Shown piece after piece: positions 36,501 to 44,235 of a stretch of DNA of 64,000 nucleotides; the stretch's first letter is position 1, and the number at the start of each line of letters is the position of its first letter. This stretch comes from Acidobacteria bacterium Mor1. Lineage in GTDB: Bacteria > Acidobacteriota > Polarisedimenticolia > Polarisedimenticolales > Polarisedimenticolaceae. The notes under the pieces were generated by a model that saw nothing but the letters and a program-made list of their open reading frames with translations, ran no database searches and had not been told where the DNA came from. The stretch covers positions 1,984,486 through 2,048,485 of the forward strand of contig CP011806.1 in NCBI GenBank assembly GCA_001664505.1, in the 5' to 3' direction. The translations under genes and the position numbers were made by a program.

Positions 36501-36873
36501 CAACGAACTGACCGACCTGGACGACCCCAGCAGCATCTCCCTCACCTGGCAGAGCGAATGGAACCGCTGGGACGGCCTGGACTACACCGAGAACTACGCA
36601 TCGAACTTCAGCGAGAGCGTCACCCTGGACTACGTGGTGCTCTACAGCGAAGACAACGGCGCCACCTGGGCCTACGTCCAGAACGGAGCCGCGGCGGTGC
36701 CGGGAGAGCGGCCGACCGGCTCGATGCCGACCACCACCGCGACCGCCCTGTCCTGGTCGGTGCCGGCCTCGAAGTTCCCCCAGGGAAGCTACGTGATCCG
36801 TATCGAGGCCTATCGCCGCGGCCTCGACCTGCACTACGCCTATCACCAGCGTAAGGTCTACATCAAACGATGA
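33565..36873 (+). CDS. Giant type IV prepilin-like protein (about 1100 aa)
   Basis: A protein of 1102 residues (1103 from the GTG at 33562). The N-terminus is a clear class III signal: a polar leader ending SG14, then L-T-L-A-E-V-L-V-S-L-G-I with Glu at +5 and a 20-residue hydrophobic helix, as in PilV-type minor pilins. The remaining 1060 residues are Asp/Gly/Tyr-rich beta structure with many NDG, DGD and WSTKG motifs, resembling an adhesin or binding domain attached to a pilin stalk. No catalytic motif is recognised. Typical minor pilins have 150-250 residues, so this one is four to seven times longer than usual. It lies between PilX-like and PilW-like genes, overlapping or abutting both. 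Confidence 0.88.
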   Translation: MRNVRIDSRNPQSGLTLAEVLVSLGILAMAMLAVSVFISASFHQTRHNADKDFAVQKSIAILEELKSIVEINDGQDVTLLDDYDDGISYNNVLTVQDGVTHPAHAASGNLANGTGWQYERQVSVQKFASLQANDVRLVNVKVFGWVEGERVLLAETAGVIRTIADNYPPTQVYDVYLLAMENVPGWWVYMANLVPFVGTAIQDLQARNPGLEFRTHWIRTLAYGRDEEYLPYFNVGSDSNADIDLAYFYPSTMPSGSAVDTYYVPDSLRGRANVDGSIINGYDATDNPAPYALADHFNHAMRLPQERDLFDARVLSGVEDSGAPTFRLLLEDMFTNPHDYTNAIIINVHGELFPFPPLRNYSDPAKDPTTHPEVRVVTHPERLRYDNDEDIQLRVYSYLTDPAASTDRLSVPISVLLEGVNASDVSVASIEGGFDGSAYYRETDSTDDGGNDMYHELTTVSGGTLVRLHNSPLKTPCPGGNCNLGGLDPSKRLYNLDYIPTPLDSGTGSFSRDLRHSGDSTKNTARWIINIDRDGLGDDRRWDFQTRIDDDLTTGTMYPSPDKPANLSETYVWRGDDTWSFGDGTKDEPGHVPLTERFQIMGDPRHNPYADLYEAYDLTNNPLGTGYNRYFDDFHDGSGNFANDSDYWPGFAVKNDGDSRNDLWQSRIEIDMNRAFQTLRQAVTRSNSLWTTMTGFSYYYVGIGNEIGYDSANGFANSIPVSRKPFDGGSGSRNEMSITTAQSGGVKYIKENTTNGWWGLNWLGELYPDTAYTGWSTKGNLATGTGSQRYIRVRRDAITDNLPAGTTFENAQRRTQQEGCTTFFSVGASNSKFHHTFSGGDGDLQSDGQEIADRFNFGIPDTVSANRPFYFNLNGSGGVPDNYLDSMYVGSSSLTASELAEFYDHPSSGVTTSALLGVDGPGEDMGFIVVNGIAQTVQTGSAFMSRWSVLTMLQSFMVGGLYSGSERIVQVPQTELLTPNELTDLDDPSSISLTWQSEWNRWDGLDYTENYASNFSESVTLDYVVLYSEDNGATWAYVQNGAAAVPGERPTGSMPTTTATALSWSVPASKFPQGSYVIRIEAYRRGLDLHYAYHQRKVYIKR

Positions 36874-37898
36874 CGAAGTCTGCCCACCGTTCCGCATCGC
36901 GCGACCAACGAGGCATCACCCTGCCGGAAATGCTGGTGGTGACCGCGCTCCTGAGCGTGATCGGCATCCTCTTCTTCCAGCTGTTCACCGGCACGGCCAA
37001 GACCTCGATGATGCTGGAGTCCCGCGCCGACCTGAACACCCTGGGACAGCGCTCGGTCAACGAGCTGCGCAGCCAGCTGATGCAGTCCCGGCTCGTGCTC
37101 GAGGGAGACGCCGTCGGCCAGAGCTACCTGACCGCGGCGACCCTCGACAGCAGCACCCCGGTGCTGACCGGCACCAAGCTGCCGAGTATCGACTCCACGG
37201 GAACGATCGAGCCGGAGACCAGCGGCAGCGATCTGGTGGGTAACTCGATCCTGTTGGTTCGCCAGCACGATCCGGTGGAGATCTCGATCGACCACGACGC
37301 CGACTCGAGCACGGCGAACATCGACTTTCTCGCCGACACCTACACGTTCCAGTACTTCTACCTGACCCAGCGCAGCGGCCGGGACTTCGGCAGCACCGGG
37401 AGCTACCTGGATCTGGTGCGGACCGAGAGTGCGACCTACGCCGACTACTTCCAGCTCAGCGGACTGACCGCGGCGGTCCGGGCGCAACTGCACACCGCCC
37501 TGATCGCCCAGGACATCGATTGGGCCTGGGACCCGGGCGAGTCGGCGAGCAGCGCCTTCTACGCGTTGACCACCGCCGGCGGCCTGACCGGCCCCAACAG
37601 CGGCCACAAGATCGATCTCAGCTCGCCGGAGTCCATGCTTCCGGAGTTTGCCGGCGGCCGGATCACCGGCAACATGACCTACTCGGTGGCCCGCAACAAC
37701 GTGATGGTCAGCAGCGGCTACCTACCGAGCCACAAGCTGGCTTATCCCAACGGCGAATTCCCCAGCGGCTTCGAGGTGCTGATCGTCGGGCCGTCGGGCT
37801 CCCGGCGGGTATTCATCCGGCTGGCGCTGATGTCCGACCAGGCGAATCAGATCCTGGGACACGCCAACGAGATCGTGATCGCCAGCTCCGACTTCTGA
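36870..37898 (+). CDS. PilW-like minor prepilin
   Basis: A protein of 342 residues with a class III signal: basic leader ending RG15, then I-T-L-P-E-M-L-V-V-T-A with Glu at +5 and a hydrophobic helix through about residue 40. The rest is Ser/Thr-rich beta structure, as in PilW-type minor pilins. Its ATG overlaps the stop of the giant prepilin gene (ATGA), so the three prepilin genes form one translational unit. No prepilin peptidase, ATPase or secretin genes are in the window; those would be encoded elsewhere. The protein probably seeds or caps the filament together with the other two. Confidence 0.88.
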   Translation: MTKSAHRSASRDQRGITLPEMLVVTALLSVIGILFFQLFTGTAKTSMMLESRADLNTLGQRSVNELRSQLMQSRLVLEGDAVGQSYLTAATLDSSTPVLTGTKLPSIDSTGTIEPETSGSDLVGNSILLVRQHDPVEISIDHDADSSTANIDFLADTYTFQYFYLTQRSGRDFGSTGSYLDLVRTESATYADYFQLSGLTAAVRAQLHTALIAQDIDWAWDPGESASSAFYALTTAGGLTGPNSGHKIDLSSPESMLPEFAGGRITGNMTYSVARNNVMVSSGYLPSHKLAYPNGEFPSGFEVLIVGPSGSRRVFIRLALMSDQANQILGHANEIVIASSDF

Positions 37899-37911
37899 CC
37901 GGTCGCGCCGC

Positions 37912-39483
37912 TCAGTACCAGGCGCGCTGGTTGGTCTCGGCGTGATAGAGCGCCAGATCCGCCCAACGCCTCGCTTGCTCTTCGGGCACGTGGGGCACCG
38001 TCATCGATCCCGACGCCAACCGGATGTTGAGGTGGGTCAGCCCCGCCCGCCGCTGCCCCGGGGTCTGCCGGAACCCGACTTGCTGCACCTTGAACAGCGG
38101 AAACACCCGGACCCGCCGTCCGATGAACCCGACCCGCACGTAGCCGAACTCTCCATCCACACCGTAGCCCCAGCGGGACCAGCGCAACCGGGTCAGCCCG
38201 TAGGCCAGCCCGTAGAGCAACGGGACGGCCGCCGCGAACAGCCAGTGGGCAAAGATGGTCGGAGGCAACGTCAACAGCAGGATCGGCGGCGTCCAGCCGA
38301 AGAGCAGCACCCTGGAGATGAAGCGGCGGCGATCGGGCCGGGAGTATGCCGCCGGGCCCGCGCCGGCATCGACGAACTCCCGGGTCATCGCATCGGCCTC
38401 GGCGGGCTCGAGGGCGGGAACGATGAAGGAGGTCTGCGGCACCGGCATACCCGATGAGTCCACCTGCTGGCTGCCGGACCCGGTAACCTCGAGCTTCAGG
38501 TTGGCGATGCCCAGGAGGCGCGCCACGGCATTCTCGCGCCGGACCAGCGCCTGGATCTTGTGGCGTTTGAGAGCCACTTCGTGCCGGTTGAGCAGCCCGG
38601 CGCTGCGCCGATAGGTTTCGCCGCTTCGCTCGAGGCGATATCCGTAGTAGCGGAACAGCGCTCCGGCCATCGACAGCAGCGGCAGCACCAGCAGCCCGCC
38701 GGACACGCCGGCCAGGAGGGCCAGCCGCCCGAACAGGCCCCCGTCCCGGACGCCACGGACGATGCGCTGGATCAGATCCTCGAACAGCGGAAACCAGATA
38801 TCGTCGCCGACGCTGAAGATCGCCCCGAGGATCAGCGCGACCCAGACCAGACCGCTGGAGGTCAACCCGTAGCGGGCGATCTGCCCCGGAGTGCGCTGGA
38901 TCAGGAGTTCCGGCGACGGGGGGGAAACCGCTTTGACCGCAGAGTCGCCGGGGCCTCCGTCGGCGGCGGACCCCTCAGCGGGAACGTCGGACGGGACCGC
39001 CGGCGAGGCCGCGGCGGCCTCGGCCAGCATCGCCGTGCGCAACGCGTCGGCTCGCTCCCTGCGGATCCCCCCGAGCTTGACCTCCTTGCTGGCGCTCCCC
39101 GCGGTGTCGACCCCCAGAACCGCGAGCCCCAGCGGCCGCATGTAAAACGGTTCCTGGATCGAGATGTTCTGCACGCGCTTGAAGTCGATGGTCAGGCGTT
39201 CGTGCTGAATCACCCCCTGCCGGACAAGGAGCTGCCCCCGGGACACCTTGTACTGGAAGCGCAGGTAGCCGAGGAACGCCCAGACCAGCAAGATCAGGCC
39301 CAGCGGAATCAGGGCCAGGAGCAGCCAGGTCCAACGCAGCTTTTCGACCGTGGCGAACACGGCGACCAGGGGCAGCAATGCCTGGAGCCCCTGGGTCAGG
39401 ATCCCTTTCAGGAACCTTCCGATGTTGAGCAGGATCGCCGTCGGCGATGTGCGCTGCCAATCCTGCTCGGGCAGGTCGATCAA
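37912..39483 (-). CDS. PH-domain membrane protein, YdbT-like
   Basis: A protein of about 523 residues with tandem bacterial PH domains (bPH2 type) alternating with paired transmembrane helices, the YdbT architecture. Repeated Y-K-V-S-R-G-Q-L-L-V-R-Q-G-V-I, R-V-Q-N-I-S-I and R-H-K-I-Q-A-L-V-R-R-E-N segments mark the PH units, followed by an R-V-F-P-L-F-K-V-Q-Q-V-G-F-R-Q-T-P unit near the C-terminus. The start is TTG at 39483, overlapping the stop of the upstream gene (TTGA), since the frame upstream lies inside that gene. In Bacillus, YdbS and YdbT act together against antimicrobial compounds; the role here is not known. Confidence 0.85.
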   Translation of the reverse strand: MIDLPEQDWQRTSPTAILLNIGRFLKGILTQGLQALLPLVAVFATVEKLRWTWLLLALIPLGLILLVWAFLGYLRFQYKVSRGQLLVRQGVIQHERLTIDFKRVQNISIQEPFYMRPLGLAVLGVDTAGSASKEVKLGGIRRERADALRTAMLAEAAAASPAVPSDVPAEGSAADGGPGDSAVKAVSPPSPELLIQRTPGQIARYGLTSSGLVWVALILGAIFSVGDDIWFPLFEDLIQRIVRGVRDGGLFGRLALLAGVSGGLLVLPLLSMAGALFRYYGYRLERSGETYRRSAGLLNRHEVALKRHKIQALVRRENAVARLLGIANLKLEVTGSGSQQVDSSGMPVPQTSFIVPALEPAEADAMTREFVDAGAGPAAYSRPDRRRFISRVLLFGWTPPILLLTLPPTIFAHWLFAAAVPLLYGLAYGLTRLRWSRWGYGVDGEFGYVRVGFIGRRVRVFPLFKVQQVGFRQTPGQRRAGLTHLNIRLASGSMTVPHVPEEQARRWADLALYHAETNQRAWY

Positions 39484-40028
39484 CTGCGTTCCTCGAGCCG
39501 GCCGGTGACGTAGTCCCGCAACTCGGTGGCACGCTCGGCGGTCAGGCCGTCGATCTGGAGATCGACGCCGGACGCGCCGGCGGTGTAGAGCTTGAGCGAA
39601 GCCAGCCCGTAGCGCCGCTGAAGCGGACCCGACGAGACCTCGGCATGTTGCAGTCGGTTGAGGGGGAGCAACACCGTCTTGCGAAAGATCACCCCGTTGC
39701 GATACGCGATGTCGTGCTCCCGCAGGGCGTAGCCGGCGAGCCGCGCACGCCGCACCGAGAAATAGAGCGGGGCCGAGGCGATCAGGCAGCCCAGCAGCAA
39801 AATACCGCCCAGGATCAGCGGGATGGCGCCGACCAGGATCTTGCCCTTGATGTAGAGCGCTCCCGAGATGATGCTGCCGCCGATCAACGGGACCGCCAGA
39901 ACGGCAAGGGTGATCAGAAGCCCCTGGACCATCACCTCCCGGGGGAAGTTCGGCGCCATCGGCTCGAACTCGATATCCACCGCCCTGGGTAACTCCTCGG
40001 CGGGGATCTGTACGTTGCTGAAGCTCAT
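39480..40028 (-). CDS. PH-domain membrane protein, YdbS-like
   Basis: A 182-residue protein with two close hydrophobic helices (residues about 35-80), then one bacterial PH domain containing R-E-H-D-I-A-Y-R-N-G-V-I-F-R-K and P-L-N-R-L-Q-H-A-E-V-S-S-G-P-L-Q-R-R-Y-G-L-A. This is the YdbS form, and its stop overlaps the TTG start of the YdbT-like gene, the usual pairing of the two families. Such pairs probably form one membrane complex. Confidence 0.88.
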   Translation of the reverse strand: MSFSNVQIPAEELPRAVDIEFEPMAPNFPREVMVQGLLITLAVLAVPLIGGSIISGALYIKGKILVGAIPLILGGILLLGCLIASAPLYFSVRRARLAGYALREHDIAYRNGVIFRKTVLLPLNRLQHAEVSSGPLQRRYGLASLKLYTAGASGVDLQIDGLTAERATELRDYVTGRLEERS

Positions 40029-40277
40029 ATTTCGGCCAACCCCTTGAGACTACGCGAGAAGCATACTTGAGGTTCCCTGGCGCGGCGCGGCTCCGGGTGC
40101 TACGTTCGATGTGTCTAGTGAAGCCGGATTCACCGGCCCGCGGCGTACAACAGGGTCCCTCGAGGATCACGCCGCCAAGAAACTCCCCTCCCTGACTCTG
40201 TTGTTTAGGTAGGCGACGCCGTACGCTCCCGCTCCGTACACGGTCGAGCGCGTGCCGCCGAAGAAAGCACTCTCTGT
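40029..40277 (+). other. Long leader of the DEAD-box helicase gene
   Basis: A gene-free stretch of 249 bases between the divergent YdbS and helicase genes. CCGTAC is repeated nine bases apart near 40218-40240. A TTGAGG...CTACGTT pair near 40068-40102 is a weak promoter candidate. Long untranslated leaders are common on cold-regulated RNA helicase genes, but I see no defined cold-shock motif here. Confidence 0.35.
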
Positions 40278-41666
40278 ATGTCCGAAACCCGCACCGAACC
40301 CCAGAACGGGTTCGCCTCATTCGAGTTCGATCCGCGCCTCGAGCGCGCCATTGCCGACGCCGGTTTTGCCGAGCCCCGGCCGATTCAGAAACAGACCATC
40401 CCCGCCGCCCTCGACGGACAGGACGTCCTGGGCCTGGCCCAGACCGGCACCGGCAAGACCGCGGCCTTCGCCCTGCCCCTGCTGGACTACGTCCTCGAGA
40501 GCCGGGAGCGCCAGCCGAGCGCCCTGATCGTTGCGCCGACCCGCGAACTCGCGACCCAGATCGCCGAGGAGATTCGCAGGCTGGCCAAGTACACCCGCAT
40601 CCAGGTGGCGACCCTCTTCGGTGGAGTCTCCCTGGGCTCGCAGCGCACCGCGTTGCGCCGCAACCCCGAGATCCTCGTGGCCTGCCCCGGCCGGTTGCTG
40701 GACCTCTACCGCCAGGGTGACGTGCGCCTCGACCGCATCGAGACCCTGGTGCTCGACGAAGCGGACCACATGTTCGACATGGGCTTCCTGCCGGACATCC
40801 GCAAGATCCTGGAGGCACTGCCCGAGGACCGCCAGAACCTGCTGTTCTCGGCGACGATGCCTCCCGAGATCCGCAAGCTGGCCAAGGGGCTGCTCTACAA
40901 GCCTCATGTGGTGGAGCTCGAGTCGACCCGGCCTGTCTCGACCATCGACCACGCGCTCTACCCGGTGGACCCCGGGCGCAAGATGCAGCTGCTCGAGAAG
41001 GTGCTCGGCGACGGGGACTGCACGTCCGCAATCGTCTTCACCCGCACCAAGCATCGGGCCAAACGTCTGGCGCAACAGCTGAGTCGTTCCGGCCATCGGG
41101 CGGTGGCACTCCAGGGCAACATGTCCCAGAACGCCCGTACCCGGGCCATGGACGGATTTCGCAAGAAAGAGTTCGACGTGCTGGTCGCCACCGACATCGC
41201 GGCCCGCGGCATCGACATCGAGCAGGTTTCCCACGTCGTCAACTTCGACATGCCGACCACTCCCGAGGGCTACACCCACCGCATCGGGCGCACCGGCCGT
41301 GCCGAACGCCAGGGCCGGGCCTACACCTTCGTGTCCGGCGAAGACCGGGAGATGATTCGTGCGGTGGAGCGTCGCATCGGCGCGATGATCCCGCGGCTCA
41401 GCGTCGAGGGGATCACCGGCGAGCTGCCGGCGGATCGGGAGCAACCCAGGCGGCGGCCTTCCGACCGTCCCGCATCCTCGCGGCCGCGGCGGCGGCGTCG
41501 GCGCCCCGCCGGCTCGAGGCCGAGGAGCCAGTCGGGAAACGCGTCCAAGCCGGGCCGCAGCGCAGGGGGATCCCGGTCGAAAGCGAGCGGAACCGCTGCC
41601 GGTGGCTCGCGAAAGTCGGGGAACGCCAAGAACAACGGCCGGAGGCGGCGGCGCGCCGCCAGCTGA
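40278..41666 (+). CDS. DEAD-box RNA helicase, RhlE-like
   Basis: A 462-residue ATP-dependent RNA helicase that unwinds RNA duplexes during ribosome assembly or decay. All core motifs are visible: Q motif G-F-A-E-P-R-P-I-Q, Walker A AQTGTGKT (54-61), PTRELATQIAEE, DEAD (160-163), SAT, and HRIGRTGR near residue 337. The C-terminal 90 residues are basic, low in complexity and rich in Arg, Ser and Gly, as in RhlE-type tails that bind RNA. The family name is secure; RhlE versus other subgroups is judged from the tail and length. Confidence 0.95.
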   Translation: MSETRTEPQNGFASFEFDPRLERAIADAGFAEPRPIQKQTIPAALDGQDVLGLAQTGTGKTAAFALPLLDYVLESRERQPSALIVAPTRELATQIAEEIRRLAKYTRIQVATLFGGVSLGSQRTALRRNPEILVACPGRLLDLYRQGDVRLDRIETLVLDEADHMFDMGFLPDIRKILEALPEDRQNLLFSATMPPEIRKLAKGLLYKPHVVELESTRPVSTIDHALYPVDPGRKMQLLEKVLGDGDCTSAIVFTRTKHRAKRLAQQLSRSGHRAVALQGNMSQNARTRAMDGFRKKEFDVLVATDIAARGIDIEQVSHVVNFDMPTTPEGYTHRIGRTGRAERQGRAYTFVSGEDREMIRAVERRIGAMIPRLSVEGITGELPADREQPRRRPSDRPASSRPRRRRRRPAGSRPRSQSGNASKPGRSAGGSRSKASGTAAGGSRKSGNAKNNGRRRRRAAS

Positions 41667-41677
41667 CCCGGCGGGCG

Positions 41678-43120
41678 CTACATCACCGGAACGTCGAAGA
41701 CCGCCACGCGGCCCTGCCCCTCGTGGTTGAGCTGCACCCACAGACGGTACAGGCCGGCCTCGGGGAATCCGTAGGGGAACTGCACCTGCTCCCGGGCCGT
41801 GCCCTCGCTGCCGCGAGGGTCCCGGCTGTCGACCTGGGTGGTTCCACCCGGGTAGATCTCGGCGAACACGTCGGCGTCGGCCCGCATGACCGTCAGCCGT
41901 CCCGGTTCCCCTTCGACCGGAGCGGCCGCGACGACCGCCCCCTCCGGATCCAGTAGCTCGAAGGTCAACGGGTAGAACTCACCGGCGATCAGCGAGCGCG
42001 ACTGCGGCAGGACCCACCGCACCCGGTAACCCTCGCCGGCGTCGGCGGTCAACTCGTCGAGCCGGGTCGAGCCGAAGGGAGCACTCTGGACCCCGGTTGC
42101 TTCCCTCGACCGCACCCGCCCGTCGGCAACCTCGAAGGACTCGGTCACCGTCAAAACTTCCCCGCTTTCCCGGGTCACCTGACCGAATACCCGGTACTCC
42201 CCCCTGACCGGAGGTTCGAACCGGAAGCGGAAGGCGCTCGGCCCGGACTTCTCGGGGTTGATGTGCCAGAAGTGGTCGGCGTCGGGATAGCGCACGATCG
42301 TCATGTGCATCATGTGCCCGCGTGCCGGGACGATTCCCAGTTCGCGCTGCCCGCCGTCCCCGCCGAGGGTCAGTACGGCCTCGACCGGCCGGCCGGCGGC
42401 TACCGGCCCCAGCGTTCTCAGGCTGCCGACGATCCTTCGACTGTCGGCGACTTCGTACAGGGCGTGGACCTGCGACCAGTAGTTGCCGATGAAGGCCAGG
42501 ATGACGGTGAACGCGGCGCCTCCCAGGGCGCCCCAGATGCGTCCGCGGCGGATGTCGACCGGCGACGGCACTCCCGCGGACTCGAGACGGTGGGCGTTGC
42601 GCCCCATGCTGCCCAGGATCAGGAACCCGCTGAAAAACAGGAACGTGAGCATGCCGATCAACGTGCCCGCCAGCCCGGGCTCGATGGTCTTCGGCGCCGG
42701 GATCTGGGCCGGCGCGGCCACACTCAACGTGCCCACTCCTCGAACACCCTCGAGGCGCGCCTGGAGCCGCCAGACCCCGGTGACCATCAAGGGCACCGGA
42801 GCGGTGAAGAACGCGGGATCGACCTCCGAGGGGACGCCGTCGACCCAGGGTGCCGCGTGCTGCTCTCCCTGGGGCGGCACCGCCCGAATCTGAACCGAGA
42901 TCTGTTCGTCGGCGGCGCGATCCTGGATGCGGACCTGCACCTCCGCCTCTCCGGGGATCGCCTCGGGCATGTGAGCGATCAGCAGAATGTCGTAGGGACC
43001 GGCGAGATCCTGAACGAAGACGTGCGGGCTGTTGAGATGCGCTCCGGCAGGCAGTGCCGACAAGAGAAGCAGCGCCATCAGGGCGGCTGCCGACCATGCC
43101 CTGCGCGTCCACCCGGTCAT
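41678..43120 (-). CDS. Membrane-anchored protein with a predicted N-terminal histidine
   Basis: A protein of 480 residues. The signal peptide is cleaved after PAGA (residue 27), which leaves a mature protein starting H28-L-N-S-P-H33. An N-terminal His with a second nearby His is a known copper-binding arrangement in other secreted proteins, but here it is only predicted. The mature part has a YtkA/FixH-like beta domain, then two hydrophobic helices with a short basic loop between them, then a long soluble beta-rich C-terminal half containing G-H-M-M-H-M and D-H-F-W-H-I-N, which could also bind metal. It is the last gene of a four-gene unit and starts within the previous stop codon (ATGA). Confidence 0.75.
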   Translation of the reverse strand: MTGWTRRAWSAAALMALLLLSALPAGAHLNSPHVFVQDLAGPYDILLIAHMPEAIPGEAEVQVRIQDRAADEQISVQIRAVPPQGEQHAAPWVDGVPSEVDPAFFTAPVPLMVTGVWRLQARLEGVRGVGTLSVAAPAQIPAPKTIEPGLAGTLIGMLTFLFFSGFLILGSMGRNAHRLESAGVPSPVDIRRGRIWGALGGAAFTVILAFIGNYWSQVHALYEVADSRRIVGSLRTLGPVAAGRPVEAVLTLGGDGGQRELGIVPARGHMMHMTIVRYPDADHFWHINPEKSGPSAFRFRFEPPVRGEYRVFGQVTRESGEVLTVTESFEVADGRVRSREATGVQSAPFGSTRLDELTADAGEGYRVRWVLPQSRSLIAGEFYPLTFELLDPEGAVVAAAPVEGEPGRLTVMRADADVFAEIYPGGTTQVDSRDPRGSEGTAREQVQFPYGFPEAGLYRLWVQLNHEGQGRVAVFDVPVM

Positions 43121-44235
43121 CGAGCCACCCGTCGCATCCAGTCCCCGGCGTAGGTCGCGAGCCAGGCCAGGAGGGACGCCGCGAAGATCGCGATGATGAA
43201 AGACAGAATCGAACCCAGATCGAAGTCGACCAAAGGCACCGCCCGTGGCTCGCGGTCGAAGGCGCTGGCCGGTACATGGCCGGCGAGCAGCCGGTTGGCG
43301 CCCAGGGGGGAAACGACGATCCCGGAAGAGATCCAGTTGGCCACGTTGAACGTGATCACGAAGGCCAGCCCGGCGCGCAGCGAGCTCCGCACCCGCTGCT
43401 TCAGCGAAGCGGTGGCCATCCAGGCCAGAGCGAGGCCGGGAATGAACAGCAGCATCGGAAACAGCGGCGGGAAGAAGTGTTCGACCTCGTGGTAGACCGG
43501 CCCGAACTGCGGGGTGGCGGGGAACAGCTGAAAGACCTGCATCAGCGTCAGCATCAGCATCACGTAGAGCGCGCCGCTGACCGCGGCGGCCCAGCGCCAG
43601 CGCAGGTAGCGTTGGATCAACACCATGGCGAAGGGGAAGGTCGTCGCCGAAGAGATGACGAACGCCTTGGCCCGCACCGCCAGCGGCCCGTAGTACGGGT
43701 CGACCGCGATGGTCAGATGGGCCAGGAACAGGCCCCAGATCAGCAGCACCGGCAGCCGGTAGCGGTTGGTGCCCAACTCGCGCTGTTCGTTGTGGTAGCG
43801 AGCCACGACCATGAACTGGCCGAAGTAGAAAATCGTGATGCCCCAGGCCAGGAGCGCGTGGGGCGGCGAGAACACCGAGACGTCGAGGCCGTAGACCCGG
43901 TGCCACCAGTCGTCGAAGACGATGGCGGTCAGCTGCAGGAACATGCCCCAGAGGGTGACGAACGCCCCCGATGGGCCGCGGAACCCGAGGACCTTCAGCG
44001 CCGGAGAGTTCTTGTTCTTGCCGAATGTGAAGCTCAAGACCAGGCCGCTGGCGTAGATGAACGCGATGATCAACGAGATGTAGATCACCACGTGGGGCAG
44101 GGTCCAGGTCGAGTCCCGGCCGATGCAGCGATGCCACTGGATATCCCACTGCCAGCCGAGCAGCATGGCCAGGCAGGAGGCGACGGCACAGGCCACCGGC
44201 ACCGGGACTCCCCACGAACTCCGCGGTGTCGTCAC
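43117..44235 (-). CDS. His-rich polytopic membrane protein, unknown
   Basis: A 372-residue protein with about nine transmembrane segments. Potential metal ligands lie at or near helix ends: H35 and H48 with D41, D108-D109-x-x-H112, D118 and H126 in an S-P-P-H motif, H173 and D179, and H249-E-V-E-H253-F-P-P. Paired His and acidic residues at membrane boundaries resemble copper or haem membrane enzymes, but I cannot match it to a named family. It lies between the MauG-type peroxidase and the N-terminal-His protein, overlapping both, so the three products are made together and probably form one complex. Confidence 0.8.
   Translation of the reverse strand: MTTPRSSWGVPVPVACAVASCLAMLLGWQWDIQWHRCIGRDSTWTLPHVVIYISLIIAFIYASGLVLSFTFGKNKNSPALKVLGFRGPSGAFVTLWGMFLQLTAIVFDDWWHRVYGLDVSVFSPPHALLAWGITIFYFGQFMVVARYHNEQRELGTNRYRLPVLLIWGLFLAHLTIAVDPYYGPLAVRAKAFVISSATTFPFAMVLIQRYLRWRWAAAVSGALYVMLMLTLMQVFQLFPATPQFGPVYHEVEHFFPPLFPMLLFIPGLALAWMATASLKQRVRSSLRAGLAFVITFNVANWISSGIVVSPLGANRLLAGHVPASAFDREPRAVPLVDFDLGSILSFIIAIFAASLLAWLATYAGDWMRRVAR

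Noticed and set aside
41678..43120. Assigning the N-terminal-His protein as a PmoB or LPMO homologue
   Set aside because: Only the predicted N-terminal His and scattered His residues match; the rest of the fold does not resemble either family.
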